A stretch of DNA of 64,000 nucleotides from Streptomyces aureocirculatus. GTDB taxonomy: Bacteria; Actinomycetota; Actinomycetes; Streptomycetales; Streptomycetaceae. Positions within the stretch are counted from its first letter, which is position 1; each line of letters begins with the position of its first letter. The position numbers and the translations under genes were made by a program. Positions 41,910-52,233 of this stretch are shown here, in pieces. The notes under the pieces are model-generated. The model was not told the DNA's origin. It was given only the letters and a program-made list of their open reading frames with translations, and made no database searches. The stretch is taken from positions 1-64,000 of the forward strand of contig NZ_JOAP01000002.1 of NCBI RefSeq assembly GCF_000720475.1, in the 5' to 3' direction.

Positions 41910-44771
41910 CTACTCTCCGCTGTCACGATGCTCCACCAGTTGGGTCAGCTCCCCGCGCGAGGAGATGTTCAGCTTGGTGAAGGCCCGGCGAAGGTGCGAA
42001 TTCACCGTGTGCGGCGAGAGGGAGAGGTGCTCGGCCGCCTGTCGGTTGGTCAGCCCCCGGGCCACGAGCCGTACCACTCGTATCTCCGCGGCCGTCAGCT
42101 CGGGCCATTGACCGTCGAGTCCGGCCGGTGACGGCCGACGGCGCACACCGGCGGCCCGCAGGCGCCGGCGGACGCGTGCGGCGTCCCGCTCGGCGCCCGC
42201 TCGCGCATAGAGCGCGAGGGCCGTGTCGAAGTACGGCACCGCTGCGGACTTGCGGGTGGCCGCGAGCTTGCGTCCGGCGTCCTCCAGTGCCGACGCCCGG
42301 GCCAGCACCCGAGGGCAGTCCTCGTACAGTTGGACGGCGCGTACGAGAGGGGCGAGGTCGTTGTCGAGGAGCCCCCGGGCGTGCGCGGCGGAGGCGAGGA
42401 GGAACGTGAGGTCGGGGTTGAGCACGGCTCGACGCTCGGCCACGGCGACTGCCTGTGCGGCCCGTTCGTGCGCGCCGGCGCGCAGCGCCAGGCGGACGAG
42501 GGCCGGGGTGTCGGCGGGGTCGAGCGAGCCGGCGAAATCGGGCCGGTCCACGACGGGCGAGGCCATCGCCTCGTCGAGTTCGGCCATGGCACGGTCGGGG
42601 CGGCCTTCGAAGTCGGCCATCAGCGCCAGCATCCAGGAGCCGGTGTGGCGGACGACGGGTGCGCTGTCGCCCCGCATGCGCCTCGCCTCCGCCGCGTACG
42701 CTCGTGCGGACTGCTGGTCGTCGGTGTGGAGGGCGACGCGCATCATCGCGTACCGGAGCGTGAGGTCGGCGAGGTTGCCCGGGCCGGGGTCGCCGCTCGT
42801 CGCGGCCGCGGCGTCGGCCCGGGCGTCCGTCAGTTGGCCGGCGTCGAGCAGCATCCGGGAGCGGATCATGAGCCACATGCGGGTGGCGGCCGTCCGGCCC
42901 TGGTCCCTGGTGGTCCGGATGCCGTCCTCCGCGGCGGCGAGCGCTTCCGCGGAGCGCCCGGCGGCGTTCGCCAGGAATCCGTGCCACAGGGCCTCCGGGA
43001 ACCACAGCGAGGAGCTGACGCCGGGGGCGGCGGCGAGCGTCAGGGACCGCCCGGCCTGTCGGAACGCATCGGTCCAGTCCATGCGGTGGAAGCTCGCGGC
43101 CGAGCGGACCGTCGTCAGCGTGGCCTCTGCGGCACGGTCCCCCGCCGCCGCTGCGGTCTCCCGTGCCTCCGTGGCGACCTGCTGTGCCGCCCGGTGCTCG
43201 CCCGCCATCGACAGGCCGAGGGAGAGCAGCGCGAGCAACCGTCCCCTCAGGGACACGGGGACGCCGGGCAGTGCCGCCCCGGCGCGGGCCTGCCGGACCG
43301 CCTCGGAGAAGTCGTACGGTGCGGCGAGGCGTGCCAGGGCGAGACGTATGCGCGCCTCGTCCTCGGGTCCCAGGCCGCCGGTCGCCAGGGCGGAGACCCC
43401 AAGCTCACGCGCCCGGGCGGCCTGGCCCGTCTGCCAGAGCAGCGGGATCGTCTCAGCGATGACCCGCGGCCGCTCAGGAGCGGCCGCCGCGGTGAGTTCC
43501 AGGGCCTTGACGCTGCGTTCCGCGGCAGGTCCGGGAGCGGTGCCCGCGAGTTCCGCCGCGCCGGTACGCAGCCGGTCCGCCTCCGTCGCGTCACCTGGCC
43601 CCGCTCTCCCGGCCGAAGGACCGGGGCGCCCGGCGGGCGAGGCCGCGCTCCGCGACGGCGGCTCGGCGGTCCGACGACGCAGGGCTTGACGCAGGGGCAG
43701 GGGGAGGCCGACTGCCACCGCCTCTCGGATCAGGTCGTGGCGGAAGGCGAGACGGTCGCCCCTTTCGGCGAGCAGATCGGCGTCGAGGGATTCCTGCACC
43801 GCCGTGATGAGCGCCGCCGAGGACCTGCCGAGCAGTTCGGCTAGCTGCGCGACGGTGACAGGGTCGCCCACGGCAGCCGCCGTCCGCACCAGCTCCCGGG
43901 CCTCGTCCGACAACTGGTCGAGGCGGCGCACGACAGAGGGCAGCACCCGTGGGGCCGGGGGCCCGGCCGGCAGCCTGGCCATGCCGTTCGCCACCGTCAC
44001 CACCCCGTCCTCCCGCAGCGGGCCGAGCAGCTCGACCAGCAGTTGCGGCACCCCCTCGGCGCGACGGGCGACGCCGAGGACGTCCGGGCCGGGAGGGGCG
44101 CCAAGGACGTCCTCGCTGATCCGTGCGGTCGCCCGGTCCCCCAGCGCTCCCAGCGCCAGCTCGTGTGCGCCTGCCCGCCGGATCCTGTCCAGGGTCGTGC
44201 GCACTCCCCGCGGCACGCTGCCGCCGCGCACGGCGACCAGCCACAGGATGGCGTGCGCCGAGAGTCCGGCTGCGAGGGTGTGGAAGGTGAGCAGGGTCAG
44301 GTCGTCGCACCACTGGAGGTCGTCGAGGACGACGAGCAGGGGGCCGTTTCGCGCCGTCTCCCGCAAGCGGTCCCCCAGTTCCTGGAGCAGCCAGAACCGC
44401 TGGCCGGGGGTCGTGGCGAGGTCCCGGAGACGGACGGCGCCCGACAGCGGTTCCGCGCTGGGAGACACGCCCTCGAGCAGCGGGCCGAGCGGCACGAACT
44501 GTTCGTCCGGGTCCGCCGCCCCCTCGAACACCCTCGTCCCGCGCCGCCTCGCGGCAGCCGCGGCCTCCTCCAGGATCCTGGACCTGCCGATGCCGGCGGG
44601 ACCTTCGACACGGATGATCCCGCCTTCGCCCCGGTCGAGCGCGTCGAGGCGCGCCTCGATGAAGGCCAGTTCGGCCCCTCTGCCGCGGAGGGGCGTCCGT
44701 ACACCGTCCGACTCCTCGGGTACGGTCCGCCTCGTCACTCGGTTCACGCTCACTCCGTCGGCCTGGGCCAC
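41910..44771 (-). CDS. Large LuxR-family (LAL) ATPase regulator with altered Walker A
   Basis: A 953-residue regulator of the LAL type. An AAA-like ATPase domain (about 28 to 350) is followed by helical tetratricopeptide-like repeats and a C-terminal LuxR HTH (T-A-A-E-I-R-V-V-R-L-V-A-R-G, then R-Q-A-A-E-H-L-S, T-V-N-S-H-L). Walker A reads G-P-A-G-I-G-R-S-R: the essential Lys is replaced by Arg63. Walker B L-L-V-V-L-D-D-L-Q-W is normal. LALs control secondary metabolism and sugar use. The start GTG at 44771 is the longest plausible choice. Confidence 0.9.
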   Translation of the reverse strand: MAQADGVSVNRVTRRTVPEESDGVRTPLRGRGAELAFIEARLDALDRGEGGIIRVEGPAGIGRSRILEEAAAAARRRGTRVFEGAADPDEQFVPLGPLLEGVSPSAEPLSGAVRLRDLATTPGQRFWLLQELGDRLRETARNGPLLVVLDDLQWCDDLTLLTFHTLAAGLSAHAILWLVAVRGGSVPRGVRTTLDRIRRAGAHELALGALGDRATARISEDVLGAPPGPDVLGVARRAEGVPQLLVELLGPLREDGVVTVANGMARLPAGPPAPRVLPSVVRRLDQLSDEARELVRTAAAVGDPVTVAQLAELLGRSSAALITAVQESLDADLLAERGDRLAFRHDLIREAVAVGLPLPLRQALRRRTAEPPSRSAASPAGRPGPSAGRAGPGDATEADRLRTGAAELAGTAPGPAAERSVKALELTAAAAPERPRVIAETIPLLWQTGQAARARELGVSALATGGLGPEDEARIRLALARLAAPYDFSEAVRQARAGAALPGVPVSLRGRLLALLSLGLSMAGEHRAAQQVATEARETAAAAGDRAAEATLTTVRSAASFHRMDWTDAFRQAGRSLTLAAAPGVSSSLWFPEALWHGFLANAAGRSAEALAAAEDGIRTTRDQGRTAATRMWLMIRSRMLLDAGQLTDARADAAAATSGDPGPGNLADLTLRYAMMRVALHTDDQQSARAYAAEARRMRGDSAPVVRHTGSWMLALMADFEGRPDRAMAELDEAMASPVVDRPDFAGSLDPADTPALVRLALRAGAHERAAQAVAVAERRAVLNPDLTFLLASAAHARGLLDNDLAPLVRAVQLYEDCPRVLARASALEDAGRKLAATRKSAAVPYFDTALALYARAGAERDAARVRRRLRAAGVRRRPSPAGLDGQWPELTAAEIRVVRLVARGLTNRQAAEHLSLSPHTVNSHLRRAFTKLNISSRGELTQLVEHRDSGE

Positions 44772-44849
44772 ACGGGACCTGCTCGGTCCGCGTGCGGTAC
44801 GGCGGATCAGTATGAACCACCTCGCCGTCGCCCGGGCCTGGGCCCCCTC

Positions 44850-45464
44850 TCAGTCGAAGCGCAGGTCGGCGACTTGCCGTTCGAGGGCGGTGGCGTCGTC
44901 CTCGGGCTCTTCACCGACCGGGCGCGCCGCCATGAGCGTGGCGAGCTGGGCGCCCGCCCGGCGGACGCGGCCGGGCAGGCCGTCGGTGTACTCGTCCCCA
45001 CCCGAACCCCAGTCCTCGGAGGCCGCGTACACGGCGGTGGGGACGACGACGGCACGGAGATGGGCGAAGAGCGGGCGCAGAGCGTGTTCCAGGACCAGGG
45101 AATGGCGGGCGGTGCCACCCGTCGCCGCAATCAGGACCGGCTTCCCGGTGAGGGCGTCCGGGTCGATCACGTCGAAGAAGGACTTGAAGAGACCGCTGTA
45201 GGAAGCCGCGAACACGGGAGTCACGACGATCAGGCCGTCGGCCGCCGTCACCGTGTCGATCGCGGCGCCCAGTCGCGACGGCGGAAAGCCGGTCACGAGA
45301 TGGTTGGCGATGTCGCCGGCCAGTTCGCGCAGCTCCACGACCTCGGTCGACGCCGTGTGGCCCCGGCCGGCGAGTTCGTCGCGGGCCGCCTCGGCGAGGC
45401 GTTCCGCGAGCAGGCGGGTGGAGGAGGGGGTGCTCAGCCCCGCGGAGACGACGATCAGCTTCAC
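44850..45464 (-). CDS. NADPH-dependent FMN reductase
   Basis: A 204-residue flavodoxin-fold reductase. V-V-S-A-G-L-S-T-P-S-S-T-R binds the FMN phosphate near the start, and T-P-V-F-A-A-S-Y-S-G-L-F-K-S-F is the isoalloxazine loop. It supplies reduced FMN to flavin monooxygenases. It overlaps the following-strand neighbour (LLM-type oxidoreductase) by four bases, forming the two-component monooxygenase pair usual in alkanesulfonate or similar systems. Confidence 0.92.
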   Translation of the reverse strand: MKLIVVSAGLSTPSSTRLLAERLAEAARDELAGRGHTASTEVVELRELAGDIANHLVTGFPPSRLGAAIDTVTAADGLIVVTPVFAASYSGLFKSFFDVIDPDALTGKPVLIAATGGTARHSLVLEHALRPLFAHLRAVVVPTAVYAASEDWGSGGDEYTDGLPGRVRRAGAQLATLMAARPVGEEPEDDATALERQVADLRFD

Positions 45465-46546
45465 GCGGCGGACACCTCCCGGACGGCTCGCAGCGACGCG
45501 TGCGTGGGGGCCTCGGGCACACCGGCCGGACGCCCCTTCGCGAATTCCCGCCGCAGCACGGGCACGACCTCTTCGCCGAGGATGTCGAGCTGTTCCAGCA
45601 CGGTCTTCAGGGGCAGGCCCGCGTGGTCCATCAGGAACAACTGGCGCTGGTAGTCGCCGACGGTCTCCCGGAACGTCAGGGTCCGGTCGATGACCTGCTG
45701 GGGCGAGCCCACCGTCAGCGGGGTCTGCTCGGTGAAGTCCTCGAGCGACGGGCCGTGACCGTAGACGGGCGCGTTGTCGAAGTAGGGCCGGAACTCCCGT
45801 ACGGCGTCCTGGGAGTTCTTCCGCATGAAGACCTGCCCGCCGAGGCCGACGACGGCGTCCTCCGGCCGGCCGTGACCGTGGTGCGCGAACCGGCGCCGGT
45901 AGAGCCGCACCATGCGCCTGGTGTGGTCGGCCGGCCAGAAGATGTTGTTGTGGAAGAAGCCGTCACCGTAGAAGGCGGCCTGCTCCGCGATCTCGGGCGA
46001 CCTGATGGACCCGTGCCAGACGAAGGGCGGGACGCCGTCCAGGGGCCGCGGTGTCGAGGTGAAGGCCTGGAGCGGCGTACGGAACGTTCCCTCCCAGTCC
46101 ACGACGTCCTCGCGCCACAGCCGGCGCAGCAGCGAGTAGTTCTCCTTGGCGAGGTTGATGCCCTGGCGGATGTCCTGGCCGAACCACGGGTACACCGGAC
46201 CGGTGTTGCCGCGCCCCAGCATGAGGTCGACCCGGCCGTCGGCCAGGTGCTGGAGCATCGCGTAGTCCTCGGCGATCTTCACCGGGTCGTTGGTGGTGAT
46301 CAGCGTGGTGGCGGTGGAAAGGATCAGCTTCTCGGTGCGGGCGGCTATGTAGCCGAGCATGGTGGTCGGCGACGACGGTACGAACGGCGGGTTGTGGTGC
46401 TCCCCGGTCGCGAAGACGTCAAGGCCGACTTCCTCCGCCTTGAGCGCGATGGCGACCATCGCCTTGATGCGCTCGCGTTCGGTGGGGGTGCGGCCGTCGG
46501 TGGGGTCGGGGGTCACGTCCCCGACGGTGAAGATGCCGAACTGCAT
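45461..46546 (-). CDS. LLM-class flavin-dependent monooxygenase
   Basis: A 361-residue bacterial-luciferase-like TIM-barrel enzyme using FMNH2. M-Q-F-G-I-F-T-V-G-D at the start, E-H-H-N-P-P-F-V (metal- and flavin-adjacent), T-E-K-L-I-L-S-T-A-T and M-L-G-R-G-N-T-G-P match the CE1758/alkanal class. FMNH2 would come from the coupled reductase. The substrate is unknown; sulfonates, long-chain alkanals and nitrilotriacetate are used by relatives. A strong hairpin separates it from the hydrolase upstream. Confidence 0.92.
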   Translation of the reverse strand: MQFGIFTVGDVTPDPTDGRTPTERERIKAMVAIALKAEEVGLDVFATGEHHNPPFVPSSPTTMLGYIAARTEKLILSTATTLITTNDPVKIAEDYAMLQHLADGRVDLMLGRGNTGPVYPWFGQDIRQGINLAKENYSLLRRLWREDVVDWEGTFRTPLQAFTSTPRPLDGVPPFVWHGSIRSPEIAEQAAFYGDGFFHNNIFWPADHTRRMVRLYRRRFAHHGHGRPEDAVVGLGGQVFMRKNSQDAVREFRPYFDNAPVYGHGPSLEDFTEQTPLTVGSPQQVIDRTLTFRETVGDYQRQLFLMDHAGLPLKTVLEQLDILGEEVVPVLRREFAKGRPAGVPEAPTHASLRAVREVSAA

Positions 46547-46601
46547 GGGGTGTCTGCTCTCTTGATCTCGTCCGGTTCCCGCGCCGGAAACCGGGGGGCC
46601 G

Positions 46602-46630
46602 GGGTGACGCCGGGGGGCCCGGCGTCACCC
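46602..46630. terminator. Perfect 13-bp hairpin terminator
   Basis: GGGTGACGCCGGG-GGG-CCCGGCGTCACCC is a perfect 13-bp stem with a 3-base loop, 20 bases downstream of the hydrolase stop (minus strand). Streptomyces terminators often lack a U-tract, as here. It isolates the hydrolase transcript from the monooxygenase pair. Confidence 0.8.
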
Positions 46631-46650
46631 TGCGGCTCGACGGTGCGGCG

Positions 46651-47544
<894 letters not shown>

Positions 47545-47618
47545 TCACGCTAGGGCCGGTCCGGTGCCGCCTGTTGCCGTGCCGCGCACCGCGCCTTGCA
47601 CGGGAGCGCAGGAGTCGT

Positions 47619-50387
47619 TCAGTGGCCGGTGGCGGTCGCGGCGTCGCCCTCGGCCAGCACGATCCTTGCCAGGTGGACCCTGGAGTGCACCGAGAGCTTG
47701 CGGAAGATCGACGCCAGATGGGTGTTGACCGTATGTGGGGAGACCAGGAGGGCGGCCGCGGCCGACCGGTTGGTGTGACCTGCGGCGACAAGCTCGGCCA
47801 CCTTGCGCTCCGAGGCCGTCAGCGCGTCCCAGCCCCAGTGGGGGCGTGGCCGGGAACCTCCGTCGCGCCGTCCGGAGCGGGTCGTGGCCCGTTCCAGATC
47901 GACCCGGACCCGGTCGGCCTCGTAGTCCGCCCCCGCCGGTGCATAGATTTCGTACGCTCTGGTCAGGGCAGGCACTGCGGCGGCGTTGCCCACGCGCAGC
48001 AGCGCTCGCCCGAGGTCGGCGGAGGCATCGGCGAGGGGCAGTGGCCTGGGGCCGGTGAGGAGGATGCGGACCGATCGCTCCAGGAGTCCGTGGTCGGCGT
48101 TCACCAGGGCGGCCGCGTGGGCGGCCGTCCCCTGCGCGGTCGGCACGGAGGAGTTACGGGTGGCGTGCTGCGCCGCCTGGGCCACGAGGTCCTCGGCCAG
48201 GGTCCGGTCCCCGGCGCGCAGGGCGATCCGCACGGCCTGGACGACATGGGGGCGCAGCAGCCGCCAGCGGAAGAAGGAGTGGTCCCGCTGGGCGGACCGG
48301 ACCAGTTCGGCCGCTGCCGCGTGGTCGCCGTCGGCGTCGGCGACGACGGCCTCGAAGTACTGGTGCGTGGCGTGGTTGCCCGTGTTCGGCCGGTCGGCCA
48401 CGGTCGCCCGCACGACGTCCAGGTGGTCCCGCGCGGCTTCGCGGTCGCCGCGCAACAGCGCCAGGAGGCCGCGGTTGACCCGGATGTTGACCAGGTTGCC
48501 TGGCACATGGAGGTCCGCTTCGAGGCGTTCGGCGGTGACGAAGTCGGCGTCCGCGTCGTCGAGCCGCCCGAGCCCCATGTTCAGGGTTCCCTGGGCCCAG
48601 ATCAGCATGGCGGGGCGCAGGGGGTCGTCGCCCGCCGTGCGGAGCATCGGCCGTAGGGCGTCGAAGTCGTCCATGTGGATCCGTGCCACGGCCTCCTCGG
48701 GGAGGAAGGCCGTGTCGAAGACGCTGAGCGCCGTGTGGTGTTCGACGGCGGCGGCGCAGTCGCCCGCGTTGAGGGCGATCTCGCCGAGGCTCCAGAGGGC
48801 GAGGACGCGGGCCTCCCGGTCACCGGACCGCTCCGCCTCGGCGAGCGCCCGTTCGGCGGTCTCGCGAGCGGCCCGGAGGTCGCGTCCGCGGGAGCGGGCC
48901 AGGGCCAGCCGCGCGGTCAGCCGGGCGCGGACCGCCGGGTCGGTGACGGCTGCCAGCGCTGCCGTCGAGCGGCGGGTCAGCTCGTGGACGTCGTCGAGGT
49001 GCCACAGCGTGTCGCCGATCACGGACTGCAGCCGTGCGAAGACCTCCAGTGGCGGCTGCCGGGCCAGCAGCGCGTCGCCGGTCTCCCGCGCCTGGGTGTA
49101 CCGGCCCGCGCGGGTCAGCGCGACGATGGCCCGTTCTCCCACGTCGAACACCATGGGCGCGTGGGGCGGTACGAGTTCCAGGGCGCGTACGGCCAGGTCG
49201 GCTGCGAGGTCGGGCATCACGGCGATCACGTCCGTGACGGCCGTGCCGAGCAGCCTGATCGCCTCCTGGTCGCCGGGTTCGGCGCTCATCAGCAGATGCG
49301 GGACCGCGTCGACGGAGCTCCGGCCCGCCGCGACGAGCCGGCTCGCGGCCTCCCGGTGCAGCGCCCGGCGTACGGAGGGGGCGAGGTCGGCGTACACCGC
49401 CTGGCGGAGCAGGTCGTGGCGGAACAGGAGGCGTTCGCCCTCGTCGTGGAGGAGCGCGGCGGAGATCGCCTCTTCCAGCTCGGCGCCGAGGTCGCTGGCG
49501 GGCCTGCCGCACAAGGCCGCGGCGTCGGCGAGCGTGAACGCGCGGCCGAGGACCGAGCCGATCCGCAGGAAGCGGAGGGTGTCCGGCCGCAGGGCGGCCA
49601 GCCGCTCCCGTACGCCGAGTACCAGCCGCTGCGGCAGTCCTGGCCCGTCCGCGCCCGACGCCGCGATGCCCGTGAGCATCTCGGAGGCGAGGAAGGGGTT
49701 GCCGCTCGCTCCCTCGAGGAGCTCCGCGACGTGCTCCGGTACGTCCCCGCCGAGGACGTCCCGTGCCAGCTCGGCCAGGGCCGTGCCGGACAGCGGCCGC
49801 AGGGGGAGGGTCGTCGTCCCCGGTCCCTGTCCGTACAGTTCCGGGTCGTTCCTGCCCGTGAGCAGCCAGAGGACCGGGGAACTGAGCAGCCGTGCCGGCA
49901 TGACACTCAGGGCGAATCGGCTCAGCGGATCGGCCCACTGGACGTCGTCGACCGCGATCAGTACGGGCGTGCCCGTCGAGCGTTCCTCGATGAGCTGGGC
50001 CAGTTGTTCGACGAGCCAGATGCGCTGGTCGTGGTGGCCCGCGAGGTCCGCGAAGTCCGTGCTCGACAGCAGTGGTGGGTCACCGTGCAGGAGGCCCGAG
50101 GCAAGTGAGGCGAGCGGTGCCAGCTCGTGCAGTTCCTCGGCGTGTCCATGGCTGACGACGAATCCGTGGGCCCGTGCGATCGAGACGGTCTCCCGCAGCA
50201 GTACGGTCTTTCCGATCCCGGGCTCGCCCAGGAGCAGCGCGATCGCTCCGCCCTCGCCGTCGCGCACCGCCTCGACCAGCGCGCGCAGCCGCTCCAGCTC
50301 GGCTTCGCGGCCTCGCAGCCCGGGTCGGCTCAGCCCCGCGCTACCCGGCGCCGCGACGCCGTGTCCCTCAGACCGGTCGGGGATCAT
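47619..50387 (-). CDS. Large LuxR-family (LAL) ATPase regulator, coupled to the sugar operon
   Basis: A 922-residue LAL regulator. Walker A G-E-P-G-I-G-K-T at 54-61 and Walker B V-L-I-A-V-D-D-V-Q-W are normal; a long helical repeat region follows and the C-terminal LuxR HTH is L-T-A-S-E-R-K-V-A-E-L-V-A, then S-A-A-A-A-L-L-V-S, T-V-N-T-H-L. The ATG at 50387 overlaps the stop of the ABC permease upstream by four bases, so it is the last gene of the sugar-import operon. MalT-like inducer sensing is the closest precedent. Its control of the same operon is inference. Confidence 0.92.
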   Translation of the reverse strand: MIPDRSEGHGVAAPGSAGLSRPGLRGREAELERLRALVEAVRDGEGGAIALLLGEPGIGKTVLLRETVSIARAHGFVVSHGHAEELHELAPLASLASGLLHGDPPLLSSTDFADLAGHHDQRIWLVEQLAQLIEERSTGTPVLIAVDDVQWADPLSRFALSVMPARLLSSPVLWLLTGRNDPELYGQGPGTTTLPLRPLSGTALAELARDVLGGDVPEHVAELLEGASGNPFLASEMLTGIAASGADGPGLPQRLVLGVRERLAALRPDTLRFLRIGSVLGRAFTLADAAALCGRPASDLGAELEEAISAALLHDEGERLLFRHDLLRQAVYADLAPSVRRALHREAASRLVAAGRSSVDAVPHLLMSAEPGDQEAIRLLGTAVTDVIAVMPDLAADLAVRALELVPPHAPMVFDVGERAIVALTRAGRYTQARETGDALLARQPPLEVFARLQSVIGDTLWHLDDVHELTRRSTAALAAVTDPAVRARLTARLALARSRGRDLRAARETAERALAEAERSGDREARVLALWSLGEIALNAGDCAAAVEHHTALSVFDTAFLPEEAVARIHMDDFDALRPMLRTAGDDPLRPAMLIWAQGTLNMGLGRLDDADADFVTAERLEADLHVPGNLVNIRVNRGLLALLRGDREAARDHLDVVRATVADRPNTGNHATHQYFEAVVADADGDHAAAAELVRSAQRDHSFFRWRLLRPHVVQAVRIALRAGDRTLAEDLVAQAAQHATRNSSVPTAQGTAAHAAALVNADHGLLERSVRILLTGPRPLPLADASADLGRALLRVGNAAAVPALTRAYEIYAPAGADYEADRVRVDLERATTRSGRRDGGSRPRPHWGWDALTASERKVAELVAAGHTNRSAAAALLVSPHTVNTHLASIFRKLSVHSRVHLARIVLAEGDAATATGH

Positions 50388-51271
50388 CCCTTGACCGATC
50401 CGGCGAGCAGCCCCCGTGCGAAGTGCCGCCGGAGGGAGAAGAAGACGAGCAGCGGGACGAACGCCGCCACGAAGGCTCCCGCGGTGAGCCGCTGCCACTC
50501 GTTGCCGTACGTCCCGGCCAGGCTCGCCAGTCTGACCGTCATCGGCGCGGTCTCGGCCGTTCCGCCCGACAGCGTCAGTGCCACCAGAAGGTCGTTCCAC
50601 ACCCAGATGAACTGGATGATGGCGAAGGTGACCAGGGCCGGGCGGGCCAGGGGCAGCACGATCCGGAGCAGCAGCGTCCCGTGCGACGCCCCGTCGACGC
50701 GGGCGGCCTCGATCAGGTCCCGGGGCAGTCCGGCCAGGAAGTTGTGCAGGAGGAACACCGCGAACGGCAGCGCGAAGACCGTGTGGGCGAACCAGACGTG
50801 GCCGAACCGCGCGGGACCGCTGAGGTTCCACGCGGGCAGGAACAGCCAGCCTTGGGAGAAGAGCTTCAGAAGTGGGACGAGCGCCATCTGGAGCGGCACG
50901 ATCTGGAGCGCGAAGATGCCGACGACGAGCGCGTCACGCCCCCGGAAGTCGATCCACGCCAGGGCGTACGCCGCGAAGAACGCCAGCACGAGCGGGAAAA
51001 TGACCGAGGGAAGGGTGATGACGACGGAGTTGACGAAGTGCTCCGCGAGCCGGCCCGACCCGTTCTGGCCGCCGGACAGCACCTCGCCGTAGTTGTCGAG
51101 CGTGAAGTGCGGCGAACCGAACACGGTCCACCAGCCCGTCGTCTTGACCTCGTGCTCGGGGCGGAACGAGGAGAGCAGGAGGCCGAGGGTCGGTGTCGTC
51201 CAGAGAACCGCGATCACCACGGCGATCGTCGAGAAGGCGCGGGAGGCCAGACGCTCGCGGACGCCGTTCAT
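50384..51271 (-). CDS. ABC sugar transporter permease (MalG type)
   Basis: A 295-residue permease with six helices. The E-A-A loop reads E-A-A-R-V-D-G-A-S, then L-P-L-A-R-P-A-L (contact with the ATPase). It begins M-N-G-V-R-E-R and has a periplasmic loop with H-F-T-L-D-N-Y. It pairs with the MalF-type permease upstream through an ATGA overlap. As usual for actinomycetes, no dedicated ATPase gene is nearby; a shared MsiK-like ATPase is expected. Confidence 0.95.
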   Translation of the reverse strand: MNGVRERLASRAFSTIAVVIAVLWTTPTLGLLLSSFRPEHEVKTTGWWTVFGSPHFTLDNYGEVLSGGQNGSGRLAEHFVNSVVITLPSVIFPLVLAFFAAYALAWIDFRGRDALVVGIFALQIVPLQMALVPLLKLFSQGWLFLPAWNLSGPARFGHVWFAHTVFALPFAVFLLHNFLAGLPRDLIEAARVDGASHGTLLLRIVLPLARPALVTFAIIQFIWVWNDLLVALTLSGGTAETAPMTVRLASLAGTYGNEWQRLTAGAFVAAFVPLLVFFSLRRHFARGLLAGSVKG

Positions 51272-52233
51272 CGAGCCCTCCGCTGCGCCCGGACCTGGTG
51301 GGCGACGAAGGGGGTGACGAGGACGAAGAGGAGCACGGCGAGAGCCGCGCCTCGGCCCGTCTCGCCGTAGCGAAAGGCCTGGTCGTACATCTCGTGGGCG
51401 ATGACGCCCGTCTCGAACTGCCCTCCGGTCATGGTCTTGACGATGTCGAAGGCCTTGAAGGTGCCGATCGCCTGGGCGAGGACCACGACGAGCAGTGTGG
51501 GCCTGATCGACGGCATGGTGATCCACCAGAAGATCTGCCAGGTGGACGCGCCGTCGAGTCGGGCCGCCTCGGTCGTCTCAGCGGGAACGGCCTTGATCGC
51601 GCCGGCCAGCAGGACGGCCGCGAAACCCGCCTGCGTCCACACCATCACCACGATGAGGCACAGGACGTTCCAGGGAGAGTCCACGAGCCATTGCCTCGGT
51701 TCGCCGCCGAACGCGACGACGAGCTGGTTCAGGAGCCCGATCTGTCCGGCCTCCGCGGGACGGTAGGCGTAGACGAACTTCCAGACGACACCCGCGCCGA
51801 CGAAGGAGACCACCATCGGCATCAGGACGAGGGACAGCGCGAACGCTCTGAACCGCGTCCGTACGACGGCCGCCGCGTAGAGCAGACCGACCGAGGTCGC
51901 CAGCAACGGCACGAGCACCACCCACGCCAGGGTGTTGCGCAGCGCGACCGCTCCCCGGGGGTCGGTGAACATCCACACGTAGTTGTCGAGGCCGGCCCAC
52001 GCGTCTCCCCCGCTGTCGGTGAACGAAAGCACCAGGGTGCGCAGACCGGGAAGGAGGAGACCGACCGTGAGCAGCAGCAGCGCGGGGGCCAGCAGGGTCA
52101 GGGCCGCGGCCCGCCGCCGTTGTGGCCCCCGGTGCAGCGCCAGCAGGATCAGGGCGACCACCGCCGCGAAGGCGGCGACGCCCTGGAGCAGGAACAGCAG
52201 CTTGGACTGCTGGGCGACGACGTCGAACGGCAT
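51268..52233 (-). CDS. ABC sugar transporter permease (MalF type)
   Basis: A 321-residue permease. The N-terminal helix is followed by L-A-P-A-L-L-L-L-T-V-G and a six-helix core; its E-A-A loop is E-A-A-R-L-D-G-A-S, then M-P-S-I-R-P-T-L. The start overlaps the stop of the binding-protein gene by one base (TGATG), the end overlaps the MalG-type gene by four bases. It is the partner in a carbohydrate uptake ABC transporter. Confidence 0.95.
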   Translation of the reverse strand: MPFDVVAQQSKLLFLLQGVAAFAAVVALILLALHRGPQRRRAAALTLLAPALLLLTVGLLLPGLRTLVLSFTDSGGDAWAGLDNYVWMFTDPRGAVALRNTLAWVVLVPLLATSVGLLYAAAVVRTRFRAFALSLVLMPMVVSFVGAGVVWKFVYAYRPAEAGQIGLLNQLVVAFGGEPRQWLVDSPWNVLCLIVVMVWTQAGFAAVLLAGAIKAVPAETTEAARLDGASTWQIFWWITMPSIRPTLLVVVLAQAIGTFKAFDIVKTMTGGQFETGVIAHEMYDQAFRYGETGRGAALAVLLFVLVTPFVAHQVRAQRRAR

